From positions 1,771,501-1,835,500 of the forward strand of contig JAZGTH010000087.1 of the NCBI GenBank assembly GCA_036877525.1: a stretch of 64,000 nucleotides of DNA. Reading direction: 5' to 3'. This document shows, in pieces, positions 28,787-42,762 of the stretch. Position 1 is the stretch's first letter. Every line of letters begins with the position of its first letter. The DNA is from Chromobotia macracanthus. Taxonomy: Eukaryota > Chordata > Actinopteri > Cypriniformes > Botiidae. Both the position numbers and the translations under genes were made by a program. The notes beneath the pieces were generated by a model. It saw only the letters and a list, made by a program, of their open reading frames with translations, made no database searches and was not told where the DNA came from.

Positions 28787-31700
28787 ACCCCTGAATATTA
28801 ACCTGTTCACATTCTGTATACATGTATAAAGGGTTTGTTCTTTTAGTGCAAGTATCATCAGTTTCCATCAGCATTTTTGTTATGGTTTGCCATCTTGGTT
28901 TCTACCATTTTGCCTGCTCTCGTTTCTCAGATTGTGACTTGGATTCATCTGTCTAACATCACAGATTATAACACCTTTCCTGGACTATGAACATGATTTA
29001 TAGAAGCAATTCAAATCTGTTTTATTCTTAAATAAACCTCTGCAGACAGATTTTCAATATAGCGCCTGTTAACCCAGTGTTAACCCATCCTATTAAACAC
29101 TTAAACAGCCCTCTAATGCCAGTCAGTGCTCTAAACCTAACACAAATATAACAATATAAGGAAGAGAGGAAGCTAGTAAAAAAACATTGAAACAACCAAT
29201 GCCGTGTGACGTACGTGCCAAACAGTCCGCGAGACGTGCCGAGCGTGTGTTAAAATGTCTTTGTAATGCTCTGTGAAGAACATTTGAGGTGTGTGTATAT
29301 ATGTGGGTGCTGAAAGTGTCTCCATCTGCAGCCTCTTAAACAGGAAGTACATCCCGACTCGCATTCCTTGGGCAGCTGGCCGACAGAGAGAAATATTTTC
29401 ACAGCTGGATGAAGAGAAGACATACGTTTCACCGTATATTACACTGGTGGTGCTGAGGGGACAACACTCATACATCATAATATACTGTTTTCTAAGTGAG
29501 TGTGTGGAGATGGATTGATTTTGTGTTTATTGCACAATTTTCACTGTGCACTCCATGCAACTGCATGCATGAGTCCTGATCTAATCATGCATGCTAAACA
29601 TGCACTTTTCCTTCTGTCAGTAACACAAGACTGTGCGACACTGTTAACTGTTAAAAGTTCACTGTACCATAATGAGTGCACTGTAGGAACGTTCAGAACA
29701 GTTCTGTTAGGTTACATTAATGTTTTCTTTTTAGGCTGGACAGACGGTAAACAGCGGCCTCTACATAACAGACAACTTCACTGCCAACTACCAAACTACC
29801 AAACTACATATCATTTAATGAACACGACTAACACATACCATGTAACGAGACCATAACCATAACTCATAATTCAGTGTTATTCTATAGGAGGACTCCCCGG
29901 ATGAGTCTGGTTACTTTCTCTCCACTGCCTGAACATCCTGAATCTTTTCATTGGTACAGTCGCCTTTGGCTTGCTGTCAAATTAGAATTGTTTGGTTTTC
30001 AGTTGTGAGAAGTTAAATTCTGATTCACTGTTTTTACAGTTACTAATACTGAATAATTCTGAAATTTCTGACACTTGTGAGACTTATTGGAGACACTTAT
30101 TGGAGTCTTTATCAGAGACGAAGCTCCATCTGTTCTTTATCTGAGCTTATTGCTTTCAAGGAAACAACTGAGATATTACAGATAGTATATCCATCATACA
30201 TTTCACACCCTTATGGCATATATAAAAAAGTCAAACATTAAAAGTTCATCTTTACAGACTGTGGCTGGATCAGGCCTCATTTTGGGTCTGGAACACCCAG
30301 TAAGATCTTCCAGAACTAGAGCTCTGGAATCTGGGTGGACCCGGAGTTGAGTGGAGTAATTCCTCCCTGAGGGGGAAAGAAGAGGACAACCCTGTAATAA
30401 CATTAAACATCCAAATGAAAAGCTGCTGTGATAACACTGTGCACTCCCTTTCCTTAATGCTTTTAATGTATTCGTTTAGTTCATACCTGTTGGTAAATCT
30501 CTCATGTTAAGCACACACGTGTCAAAGGTAACACCAGGGTCCAAGGGGCACGAATGTATTATTGGACTAATAACATTAATATACAATAATAGTAAGTTCT
30601 AGAAAGTTGTATGACTTTGCCTGGGACGAGTGTGTCTTGGTGTGGAGTGTTGGTGTGGCGCGTTGGTCTGCAGCGTGGGACTTCAATAATTAACTTCAAT
30701 AATTCATTAATGGAAATTTTGTTCTTAAAAACTGAACACTCCACTATGTTCAGTGTGAGTAGAGCTCCTGTGTTTGGATTCACCTTCTCACTCTGAGAAC
30801 TCACTCTAGATGTGCACTACACACAACAGGAAGATGTGAATACATGCAAACAAAAATACACAAGCAAAGATAAATCAACATAGAAAAGTAGCTGGAAGTA
30901 ACATCAAAGTATTAGCAGGGTTCATTTAAGAAAGAGCAGAAAACAATGATGAAGGGTGTGTGTGTTTGTGTCTGAATGGGCTTTTTGGAAAAGTAGATGA
31001 ACCTGGGATACTGTGTAAATGTGGGGAAAAATACTATGAATAGCTCTTGTAGGCCATGCCTGTGTACCAAGTCACAATAGGTTTGAATGGAAGTGTTTAG
31101 GGTATGCCTGTGTACTTGCCTACATCCGTTCTGCACCACAGACTCTATCTGTCCCTGCTGCAGTTGTTGTTAGGGATTTAGGTCGTGTTTAACACAATCT
31201 CTGACCGCTTCCCTGGCCACACACACACAGACTTATAACCTCTCTTCTCTACCACAGGACCCCACAGCCACACAAAGCCCCATAATTCCCTGCTCTGTCA
31301 TGTGGCGGTGAGCTGCCGGATGTGTGTGTACTCAATGACAACAGTGCAGAACCGGCTGTATTGTGTGCTATTGTGAGCCAGGCGGGCTAATAGCTGCTCT
31401 TATAACACACTCACTGACTTTCTTTGTCTAATGTCATCTCTCTATTGATTTCTCTCACTCTTTATGTTTGTACACTGGAGGCAGAAAGGCCAAGATAGTC
31501 CATATGCATGTCTACCTATTTTTTTTTGGACAGTTTTGTTTCGGTCACATGCAATACCCTTTCACCATTTAACCCCCATGAAACCTTCCCAAAAACGCAC
31601 TTCTTACACTGTGTATGGCTTGTTAATATCCATTCTGCTGTGTGTATGTCCATCTGATGACAGCACAAGCTTTGGTCCACAGGATTGTGGGTATTTAGAG

Positions 31701-33638
31701 TGCATGCCATTGCAAGGTGATCTGAGTGGTTTCTAGGGGGTTGCTAAGGGGTCCTGAGTGACTACATGCTGTCCTAAATTAACAGAGGCGTTTTCAAAAA
31801 GCTTAAACAGTTTAGAGTTAAACAACATGAGCTGGCTAATAAGAGGTCACCCTCTAATGCTTTAGATCTGTATTTCTTCCTGTCAATATCACAGCCCAAG
31901 ACAAAAAGGTACAAACACGGTACAGCCTGCAGCCCATATGATACTTTCTGCTTTAACAAAGGAGGCAGAAAACATCATCCTTCCTGAGAGTGTGGATGAG
32001 GCCAGACCCCCGAGGTCACGTGTACACATGCCCACACACCGCTGTAATGAAACCCCAGCGATATGTGACTGCTCAGTAGGACACAAAGAACACAGAGAAA
32101 CACTTAATGGTAAGTTCCTGAAAAGTAAGGTTTAAATGATGAACAAAAACAGGTGAAGGGCTTGAAACAGAACCAATCCAGGGACAGGCGAGAGACCAGA
32201 AGATGAGTGGTAAAGAGAGGGTGGGAGAGCCATCTGACCTATCAGAAAAACTGTAAGTAACAGAAAAGGTCATAAACAAATGAGCTCTGATTTGAATGAG
32301 GGAGATGAAAGCTCTTGCTCAGCATGATTTCATCAGACTCTCTCAAATCTCTCCACATGCTGCAAACGTTTGTCTGCTCTTCCTGAATAAAGAGATGACA
32401 TCTGGAAAACATATCGGCCCATTCCACTGCAGCGTCACTTAGTAACTGTGGCCATGGAAACTCGCACTGAGAGAAATTCTGTGCTGATGGTATTCCCATC
32501 TTGTAATATAACAAACATGTTAAATATCTTCACCTCAGCACATCCAATGCAAAAGAAAAAACGATTTTCTGATTGCTTATGAGATCTGACGACTCTTGCA
32601 AACAAAAACCCACTGATCTGAGAGCTGTGCCGTACTGACGGGTTCTCCAACTTACACAAGAAGAGCAGACAGAGTTTCCCTCTTCCTTTACAGTCGCGCT
32701 TTCTTTCACACCCAGTATCATTTCAGCCCAGCAGCCTCTTCCTGTGCAGTCTCCATGGTAACCGTGGGGAATCGTGTTGTTAACACACCTCTAGAGAACA
32801 GACTTAACACATATTTCATACTCATCTAATTAGTTTACTAATTGTAAACAACATTTATGATGCATAAAATGTTTTTCTACAATGTGACGTTTCTAGGTAC
32901 TGGATGTCTATAAACATTAACAGATTTGTTACTAAAATTATGGGAGCAATTTAGTTTTAGATTTTTAGCTCGATTTTTAGTTTCGTTTCTGACAAACTAA
33001 TGTAAATGGCTTCTGTTTTTTTTTTAATCTACTGTTTAATGTAGACATCATAACCACCATATATACAAACAATCATTGCTAGGATACTCAATATTCTGAT
33101 TCTGTCTGATTTAATTTTCTTGAATAGGTTTCTGATGGCAAACTGTCGCTGCACTGAATGGAAGCTATATCTGTCTGTGCCAGGCAAATAATGCACAAGA
33201 CTAGGCAAATATGAAATAATAAATGAAATTTACATGGAAAAAGGTGTTACTTTATATTAAACGGTACTATTTGCATGCAATTAGTGTGTGGTTAAACCAG
33301 ATTGCGGGCAGGTTTTTGCAGTGAAATATCACAGGAAAAGTGGCACAACTGTTTAGTGAATTTGACTCTGAATGCATATAATAGACTTATGGAGGGTTAC
33401 TGTTAATTCAGAGATCTGAAGAATGAATTCTTATGCCACTACAGTCCTTCAGTCAACAATGTCTGCTATAGACACTGTCTCTCTGTCCTTGCCCCCATCT
33501 GCCAGCAGGGGCTATTGTGTTGAGCGAAAGTGAAGGGGTCAGTTGCTTAACCTGAGGGTCAAGCATGGAGTGACACAGAGGAAAGCAGGGGGAGGGGAGG
33601 AAGAGAGAAAGATCGGCTCTTATCTGAGGGTTTGAGAT

Positions 33639-33702
33639 GTATCAGGCCAACAGATAGGATATATCAGGCCAACAGAGAGGATATATCAGGCCAACAGAGA
33701 GG
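33639..33702. repeat. 22-bp tandem repeat, three copies
   Basis: Unit TATCAGGCCAACAGAGAGGA (plus TA) occurs three times, the first copy with one change (CAGATAGG). Confidence 0.9.
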
Positions 33703-36486
33703 CCCACAGATTGGCTGTGTTCTGAGAGATAAGTGCCATCTGACGTCATGAGGTTCATTTGATAGCACAGAGCTGGAATATGTGGAATTGCAAGAATCTG
33801 ACCCTCGTTTTTCCTGCGCTGAATGAGTCTGGGGCATGAACTCATTACATTTCTTTTTTTTGCTCACAAACCATGCGTATCATCGCTGCACGTGTAAAGT
33901 GCAGCCTGGGTTATACTTTAGACAGTCATGAAAGATAAGACATCTCTACAACAGCCCTACAAAGATACAAAGCAGATGGGATTCCTACATTTACAGTGTT
34001 AAAGGAGATGACAGCTTCACGACAGATACACTGTGTGTTAATCTTAGTTCCACCCACTGCACCCAGCATGTGTGGATTAAACGACTATGGCAATTAGAGG
34101 TTTGTTTTTTTTAATTGACGCAGTATGTTCTTTGTTTATTGCAAAATAAACTTTGAGTTTGGACTTTGCATACCGTTTTGCATATTGCTCACATGCTTTG
34201 CATGTGTGAGTTTCAGTTACAAGAGAGTACACGCATATAAGCAGGTCAGAAGACAAAAGCCGTGGAAGAGGAAGAAGACTGTAACTGGAAACGGGCTAAA
34301 CAGGATGTTACTGACCATAAACTCCAAAACATTTTCAATACAGTGTTCAACATGCTAAACACTGTATCCAGCAAAACTTGACAAGAAAGATAATATAAAC
34401 TGCATATACAGTATGACCTAAAACAAGACATATATCCCAAATTTGCTGCTCAGCTCATTATGAAGCAAGCACAAGGGCTGGCAACCGGACATGTTTTGAC
34501 ATCATCTTGTTTGTTGTTCAGGCCAGAAACAGTAAACAGTAGAAGATGCAGCCAAAAGCTCAGTCAGCTCCTGTTACATCACAACAAGCTTATTGGATGC
34601 ATGTGCATCCTATACAGAATGCCAGATTCAGCACGAAACATCTCTGCACTTAACGTATAATGTAGCACTAACTGTGTTTTCTGCCGAACATAATAAATAG
34701 TCACTGAATCAGACTGTGAGTGACAGAACCTTAGAAACAAAGCAGCTTTGAAACGCAATAATTCCCAGAAAAACATGTGAGGTGTTACATGCACCAGAAT
34801 GCAAATGCCCTTCCCCTCTCTCTCTTTATGTAGTGATGTCTGTGCTGAAACTGACCGTTTCATTGGTCAGTTGTCATGGAGACCTAAACCTTGTTTTTCT
34901 GTCTGTGTGTGGGCAGCCCTTCAGCTTGCAGGTGGCTGGACCTTTCACACCCAAGAATGTTACGAATACATTTCTCATTGACTGAAGACTCAACTGAGTC
35001 TTAATCAGTGCTTAACTGGGGCTCTATGTGTACATGCAGAAACACAGACATGCTCTCAGCCTTCAGATCTGAATTGTGCCTAGGTTACCTTAATTTTCCT
35101 TCATTATTCTTTAGATTATGCATCCCTAACCACCCTAACTCTTCTCCAATGAGGGCCTCAAATCACAAGGAGCTGTGCAACATATTCTTTGGTCAGGATG
35201 CAGGAACGAGAAGGTCTTTGAACATGTAGGGCCGTGAGCACGGTGGGTTCAGCCTGAATGCTGAGCAGTGGAATTTTATCAGAAAGCTCATTGACACACT
35301 GTCTCCGGTGGAGGAAGTCAGAGTCAAATTAGAAATGGAAATTTGAATCTATCTCTATATATAATAAGATACGTTTTTGATACGAACACAAAACTGTGTG
35401 TCCTTCATGGGAAAATTCCCCTGGTTGGTAGTCATAAACAATGTAGATAAGTGTGTGTGCTGGTAGTCTGATGGGTAAATGTTTTTGTTCCACTTGTACA
35501 AAGGACAAATATTTAAAGATAGGTTAGACAGCGAACAGACCAGATAAGTTGGTGATGGAGATGATGTAGGGCCAACGTGTGGGAATGAGGAGCAAAGCGA
35601 ATTCACATGTACAATACTGTAGTTGTTGTATTTGTTTATTTTACAGATGTTTACAGTGTAAAAATGATAGTCAATTAAAGAGGAATGGTGGAAGTCTTAT
35701 AACAAACATAAGGGCTGAAGCTAGACTAGAATGCAGATCTTCAGAAATGTGGCTCTCTACACCTCTCTAGAAGTTCCAGCAAGCTTCTTAGGGATCGAGA
35801 TAAAGACCTCATAACACACATTACAGTATAAGTGCCAAACAGCTGTTTATGACAGAGCATACAAGGCTGACTTTGTCACCACCCAAAACACACACAGACT
35901 TTTCTATGTAGAATGAAAAAACTTTTCTTTATTAAATGACAAGCTGGATGTTGCAAATTATGATTTTCCACATAGTTTAAATTGTTTTATTATCTTATAA
36001 CAAGAACTGATGAGGGATGTAACACAAGTTTTCAATATAAACAGTTACACAGACTTTATACACTTCACCTCAAGTCCTCAGGTGGTTTGTATTTTGGTGT
36101 AACACACTGCAACAGACCTGTTTTTACAGTGAACCCAACACTTAGAAAGAGCAAAATAATGTAGCAACCATTCCTTCAGTGGTCCATCTAAATCTGCAAA
36201 TACAACAGAGAACGTTCTGGAATAATTTGAGCACAGAGGAGAAACAAATAGCACAAAAAGCTGCAGACTTCTTGATTTGGAAACTCCCACTTTCTCTTTC
36301 TCTATCATCCTTTAAAAGAGTGTGACTCTCATAAAAATGTGCTGACTAAGTAATCCACAGCGGAGACCCTGGGGTCTGTAATCTCATTTACACTCACATA
36401 CACACACACACACGCAGGGATTTTCCCATTTAAAGTGACTCTTAAAAGTAAACACATGCCATGTTCTCCTACAGGAAAACCAAGGA

Positions 36487-36487
<1 letters not shown>

Positions 36488-36521
<34 letters not shown>
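36488..36521. repeat. (CT)n microsatellite
   Basis: About 16 CT dinucleotides followed by GTCTTTCTC. The minus-strand RERERER ORF over it is a repeat translation. Confidence 0.9.
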
Positions 36522-36524
<3 letters not shown>

Positions 36525-39500
36525 TTCTCAGTGTGATTTAAACCCGCCTCATCTGCAAGCGTCCGCCAAAGCAAACAGGAACCTCCATCACAAACATCAA
36601 CTCAAAGCAGCTGTTACCATTTAGTTAAACCACCGACATTTCTCTCCCATCCCAGCGCTTGCTGTCTCTCTGAGGACAGAGTGAAGACTGCAGAGGGACA
36701 GAGGAAGAGAGCCGGGGGGTTTACAAACATTGTTAGAGATCACAAGAGGAGTTAGAACAGAAAAATTAGGCAGATAATTATTGGGAGTTTAGGAATGTTG
36801 CATTGGGGTGTTGGGATATTGTATCTCTGCTGTACTCTGTGTTAACCTCTTCTGGACTAATGCTTTCCTCTATAAGTCTGTGGATTGTTTTGTTGAACCT
36901 CATACGGATGCAGCAACGTCTATGAAGCAACGCTTTAAGATACAGCATTGCCCTGATGTTAAACTACCATTCAGAAGTTTTAAAGCACTAACTCATATTT
37001 TATTCATATTTTCCCACATTTCAAAACAATAGTAAACTCACACACAAATAGTAAACTCATAACATTATGTTGCAACTAAAGAAAATTAAAAATAAACAAG
37101 GTTATATTTTAGCATCTCCAGTGTAGTCACCCTCAGAATTTGCAAAATGTTTTCTTGGCAATTTTTCTCCCAGTTTCTTTTATAATGTTTGTGACATTGT
37201 GAAAGCCTTACACCCCAACAATGCCCTTGATTTCATTCTGACTGTTTGGTGGGAACTTGTTTGAAACCATGTTGAAATAAACTGGTATTTTTTAGTTATG
37301 AACACAAAGACAGAAAAGGTGGCACACATTATCTTCCTTGACGATCAATACAGGAAGCTCTAAATCGCAGCTCTGCTCCAGCTCATGTTAGGTGTCACAG
37401 CAGTTACTGAGCGGTGAACATATGGGCTGGGCGACTGGCCAGACCAGAGCAGTAAGGGGCGAGGAACTCTTGGACAGCTAAGTAAGAAGAGGGGAGAGAG
37501 AGACGAGATTAAGAGGAACAAACAGGCAGATGGGTTTTAATATCCCGGGCTGCACTGAGGAGAAGGTCCAGATATCCAGTTTGACTTGGAGGGTTTAGGT
37601 TTCACAGAGCTGAGACTTTGATGCAATATGTGTTGTGCAGAACTATTGTGCATTGATATTGCATGTTGTTTGTGTTGTTTTTAAATGTTCAAATAAAAAT
37701 GAATCCATAAACAAGCCTTCAGACAGTAAGACATGTTATGTTTTATTTAAGACACATATTGGTAATACTGGCCTTAGAAACAAAATGTGTTATTAAATGT
37801 AAAGGTACCTAATAGTAAATAGAAAAAAATATCTATCACAGAAGTGTGAAAAACAGTGATATCTGGATTGGAATGCTGTTTCCTCATTTTTTCTAACTTT
37901 GTCCTGTGATTAGTAAAAACAGGAGTGAGTAGAGAAAACTCAAACAGCAAGCAGTTTGAAATGTTGACGTATTTAAGGAGCAGTTACATCTGACCAATGC
38001 AGAATGGACCCCTTTACAATTCAGCATCACAAACCATCTTATGAACCTCTTGTGATGTATGTTATGGTGATTTATGGTAACTATAACCACACATAATGAC
38101 TAATAAATACTAACAACTCCAACAGACCTACAATAAATTAACATTTAATCAACAGTAAAAAAATCACTGAACCAACCAATTATGCAATCTAATTATCTCA
38201 TCATGAATTGTAATTCCTTTACACAATTCATCGGTTTTAAAGTATTGGCAAGTCATATTGACAACAAAAGTCATATTCCCCAGCCACCCACTAGTGGAGA
38301 ATACAGGCAGTACTGACACCCAAAGCCCAGCAGAGGTTCAGTAACTCCTCCAGCAACAGAAAGCTCCTCAGGCTCCTCACTGAAGTCTCAGCATGAGCTT
38401 GTCTGGCAGCTTGGCTGGTCTCTCCTTGTGATTACTTGTGTTCACAGGGACACCAGTTATGTACCATCTCAGCTTTCCCTGGACTGAGAGGTGAGAGTTG
38501 TGATAGATCTTCCAGTACTCTAGCTGCTGGGAGAGACTAGCCAGGGCTGGACCATCTTTTTATCACACCTTTATCATTCAATTAACAGCCATATTTTCAA
38601 CACACAGTAAACATTGGTGTCAGTCATTCATTCATAATGACACCTATTTTCTAAAATCCTTTTTGCATTCATTCTCTTGTTTGTTTTGCTACTTCATTTC
38701 TCTTCATCTCTGTTAATCACGTGCTGACATGAGTCGTCTTCCTGATTTCTCTACAGGAACACAGGAAACAGAGCATCGCTGTTGTCTGATGGTACCAGTC
38801 CATCCATCACTACATAAAACACTTTCATTTCACACAGACTTCTTTGACACAATGTATGGCTCTTTTGTAAGATACAGTCACAAAAGGACACATTCAGTCT
38901 CTCTGTGAGTCCCTGACAGAGCCTGCATCCAGCCTTTACATCACTCACACAACAGAGAAATTCAGCACAGGACCGCAGTGAAGCGGGAAAAAAGGCATTT
39001 TGGCCCTGGCATTTTTCTGTGCTGTACATGCTCTCACATGAGGAATGATCATGGCTGTATGGCTGTAAGTTGTAATATAATGTAATGTAGTTGTAATGTG
39101 CTCTGAAGATACCCACAGCTGCTGCCCATTTTAGACATTTAGACATCAAGTTTTTTTAAAAGACTGTTAGTGCATTGCGGCACCAGGGGGTACAAGTGGG
39201 TGCTGTCAGGTTTGACATGAGAGAGAGTAAATGTCAGAAATGTCATATTTGAATAAATTATTCCTTTAGTGTTCTTTCATTGACTGACATGCAGAGGGTT
39301 TCACTGACTTAAAGACCAGATTCTTAGATTCTCTTTCCTCTATTCATTATACATGTACAGTTTTGCAACTGAGATCTCTGGGGTCTAAAGTGGAATTCAT
39401 CTGTTACACACAAACCACAAAAATGTGCACACAGACACTGTACTGCAGAATCTCTGGGGTCTGAAATGAATATATCAAATACACACACACTCCTTCCTGT

Positions 39501-39754
39501 TGCACTCTGGGGAATCTAGCATACTAATTTACAACCACTTAGGCATGTAAAAACATAAGTTTCACCCACGCTGGATTGATTTAACATTATTATATTTACA
39601 TGCCAAATTCTCCTAAAACTTTGTTTTCACAGACATGCCAGAGAATTTACAGACACTGCAGGCTGTCTTATCTGAGGCTGAGGAAAGCAGTGCATACCCA
39701 TATGTTAGATATTACAGCCAAAACACAAACAAATGAATTTTAAGTGTGTGTGTG

Positions 39755-39985
39755 TGACGCAAATGTCCCCACAAGGATGGTAAAAGTCACACACCTGCAT
39801 TGTGGGACAAGCCAGCAGTCCTGATTTTGAATCTGATTTTGAAATATACTAAATGATGCTTTTTTTTTTGAAAATGTAAAGATGCAAAAAAGTTTCTGTG
39901 GTTAAGTTTAGGGATAGGGTCAGGTTTATATAATATACAGTTTGTACAGTATAAAAATCATTATGTCTATGGAAAGTACCCACAA
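39755..39985 (+). repeat. Dispersed repeat, copy 2 of 2
   Basis: TTTCTGTGGTTAAGTTTAGG, then ATATACAGTTTGTACAGTAT, then TATGTCTATGGAAAGT match the element at 26400-26600 in inverted orientation. The outer edge has CCCCACAAGG. Confidence 0.7.
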
Positions 39986-41425
39986 AGCATAGAAACCTTA
40001 TGTGTGTGTGTTTGCATGAGCGAGTGTGTGAGTGAGTGAAGTGATCTCTCTGATCACAGACCATTTACTGGCAACAACAGAGTAAAAGCTGCACTTTTAA
40101 TCAAGACAAACTGGTGTGTGTGTGTGTCTGCAGAAGCCGCCGGAGAATACCCTCTCATCCAGCCCTGAGCAGGAAGTGTATGTTTTCTGTAGGGAGAGAT
40201 GGAATGTAGGAGGAACATAAGACGCTGAGGTGGAAAGCACATACCGGAACGCCTGGAGAGGAACACAACATGAAGAACAGAAGCAGAGCAGCATGCCCAC
40301 TGAGGAATCACACACTGAAATGGATGTTTATAGGGGACAAATGCTGGCGACTAGAAGAGGGAAGACCCGTCACTTTGGAAACAGACGATTTATGGCAGAT
40401 TGTAGTGATGAATTGTTTGACTGTATGAGCTGTGGATTGTGCACATGCTCTGGTCATCAGCATAACCTTTATATCAACCAGTCACATTTGGATTAGGTTT
40501 AGGGACTAATGTTAGGTCACAATATATGTTGTTCCATATCAGCTTTTTTACACAGAATAAACAAATATGCACATTATGAACAATGACTTCTCTAAAAAGA
40601 AACTGGGGACAGTTTGGAAGAGTGGATCTCAACCTTTCTGACTTACACATATTTGAATTCCTCCCTCACAATTTCTACCCAATAAAATAGCTAGAAAGAT
40701 GCATATTTGTTATAAAATAACCATCTGCTAAGAAGAATGTTGTTGCTGTTTTAGTTTATGTTAATGCTTGCTTTTTCTTAATTAAAATACATTTAAATCA
40801 TCTTAAAGCCACTTTAGAGGTTTTTCAAGGACCCCTAATGGGGTCTGGCCCATTGGCTGAGACTCACAGCCTAGAACTCTCTTGCACCCCCCTCTGGCCC
40901 CACTTTACACCCCTGATTTAAACCAAACCTCCCTTCTCTGTTGGATCTGGTTAACAATGAACCCACACCTGATAAAAATAAACTAAAATAAAGAAAATTC
41001 ACTTTAATGAGCTCATTAACTTTAAGTCTTCTATTTCTTTTCTCTTTTTTATTTGCTACATAGGTCTTGAGGTGGTTCAAAAGTAACTACAAGTAATCAG
41101 ATTACAAATGAAACATTTGTACTTTTAGAGAAAGAAACAGAGAGCGTTTTTGAGGATGATAGAAAAAGAAGAAGGAAGAATAACATCTCTGCTGGAGCTG
41201 CTGAGTGTGCAGAAACATGTCCACCACAGTCAGCCAAGCACACACACACCACAGGCCCCTTTAATGCCCTGAATGCTACTCAGCCCAGTGAGACCACAGC
41301 CACCAGAGGAGAAGAGCAGAAGTTTGTAATGGCTGCAATAAATGCTGATTTGCACAAATTGTGATGACTGCTGATTATAGAACAGAATCATTCATCAGTT
41401 CAGCTTTACACTTTTAAATATAAAA

Positions 41426-41642
41426 AAGTTCTTCACAGTGATGCCATTAAAGAACCTTTTTGGTTCCCCAAAGAACCATTCAGTCAAAGGTCCTTAAAAT
41501 AACTGTTTCTTACCTTTTTATAGTTTAAAGATCCTTTATCAACTACAAAGAATCTTTTGTGGAACAGAAAGGTTCTGCAGATGTTAAAGGACCCTTTAGC
41601 CAAAAATCATTCTTCTATGGCATTGTGAAGCACCTTTCTTAA
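41426..41642. mobile_element. Palindromic MITE ('AAAGAACC' type)
   Basis: The left end AGTTCTTCACAGTGATGCCA, TTAAAGAACC is mirrored at the right end by TTCTATGGCATTGTGAAGCA, CCTTTCTTAAAGAGTG. The centre carries GGTTCCCCAAAGAACC and GAACAGAAAGGTTCTGCAG. It is a familiar non-coding fish DNA transposon. Confidence 0.75.
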
Positions 41643-42715
41643 AGAGTGTACAGTATTTGTGAAACCGTGCAGCAGGACTGTCTGGATACGGAAAGGTTGT
41701 TCACTCAAACGGAAACGTTTGTTTATAATTACAGTGGAAACCTCTAAAAATATTAAAATCTGGCTGGATGACTCACATTCTGTTGGAGATACACAGAGGC
41801 AGGAGGTTGAAACTACACATAAAACAATAATTCATACTTACAAATAAAATACATCACCCAAATTGTACTATTTTATTCACAGAATTAACATTTGTCTATA
41901 AATCAGGTCTGAAGTGTAAATTAGACTGCGACACTTTCTGGGTCAGATTCAAGCTTTAGATTTCAAAACAACATGGCTTAAAGAAACCTTTCAGGGACTC
42001 ACACTTCCCTTCATTAAAGCAGAAATATAATGTTCCTCTTTTAAATAAGTGAAACCCAAAAAAGGGTTGATGTTTCACTAAACATCTCATTTTGTTTATT
42101 GCTGCAGTCTTACAGCTTACACGGCGTACATTGCCCCCAAAACATATTTACATACATAGGTCACACTTTTAACCAGTACATTTCAGTACTGGTTGGTTAA
42201 AAGTACTGAACCACTAATTTTCAGTATTTTTAACCAACAGAAGCTAAAATCACCACCCTAGTGGTGTATAATGTATAACCACAGGCATCCACTTTCTCAG
42301 TAGTTTGAGCTCCTACTCTCTGGCTGTAAGTTTAGAAGACCAGGATTTAAAAAATGGGCAAAACAATCTTTCTTACTGCAGGCAATTCATTTTTGGAAAG
42401 AAAGATATCGCCACCCTTCCTCAGGGGAGTGCAGGATGCTAGGTGTTGCTTCAGTAATTGTTCTTGTATTTATTGTAAAGAATATAACTGATGTTTTTGT
42501 GTTTTTACAAATGATCTGTATGGGTGTGTAGATTTAACAGATTTTTATATTGCTTAGTGCTGTTTATTGTAAGAATGTTTTTGAAACTAATGAATGAGGG
42601 CAGGACAGACACATCTGTACTGGGTTTACAGGGTGACGTGAGTACAGTATATGAACACATCAGTAATTATGTCTCCTGTAACGTGAGTTACTGTGATAAG
42701 TCTCAAAAATTCATC

Positions 42716-42716
<1 letters not shown>

Positions 42717-42760
<44 letters not shown>
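42717..42760. repeat. (GT)n microsatellite
   Basis: About 22 uninterrupted GT units. Confidence 0.95.

Positions 42761-42762
<2 letters not shown>

Larger units (their letters stand above)
26830..39750. other. Gene-free spacer, left part
   Basis: Nearly 13 kb of AT-rich DNA with no exon, RNA gene or long ORF that I can defend. It holds a SINE tail (28.0 kb), a CTCF-like site (28.77 kb), three X-box-like palindromes (32.4, 32.7, 34.9 kb), a 22-bp tandem repeat (33.6 kb) and a CT run (36.5 kb). It was scanned for laminin exons on the minus strand with no hit. Confidence 0.55.
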
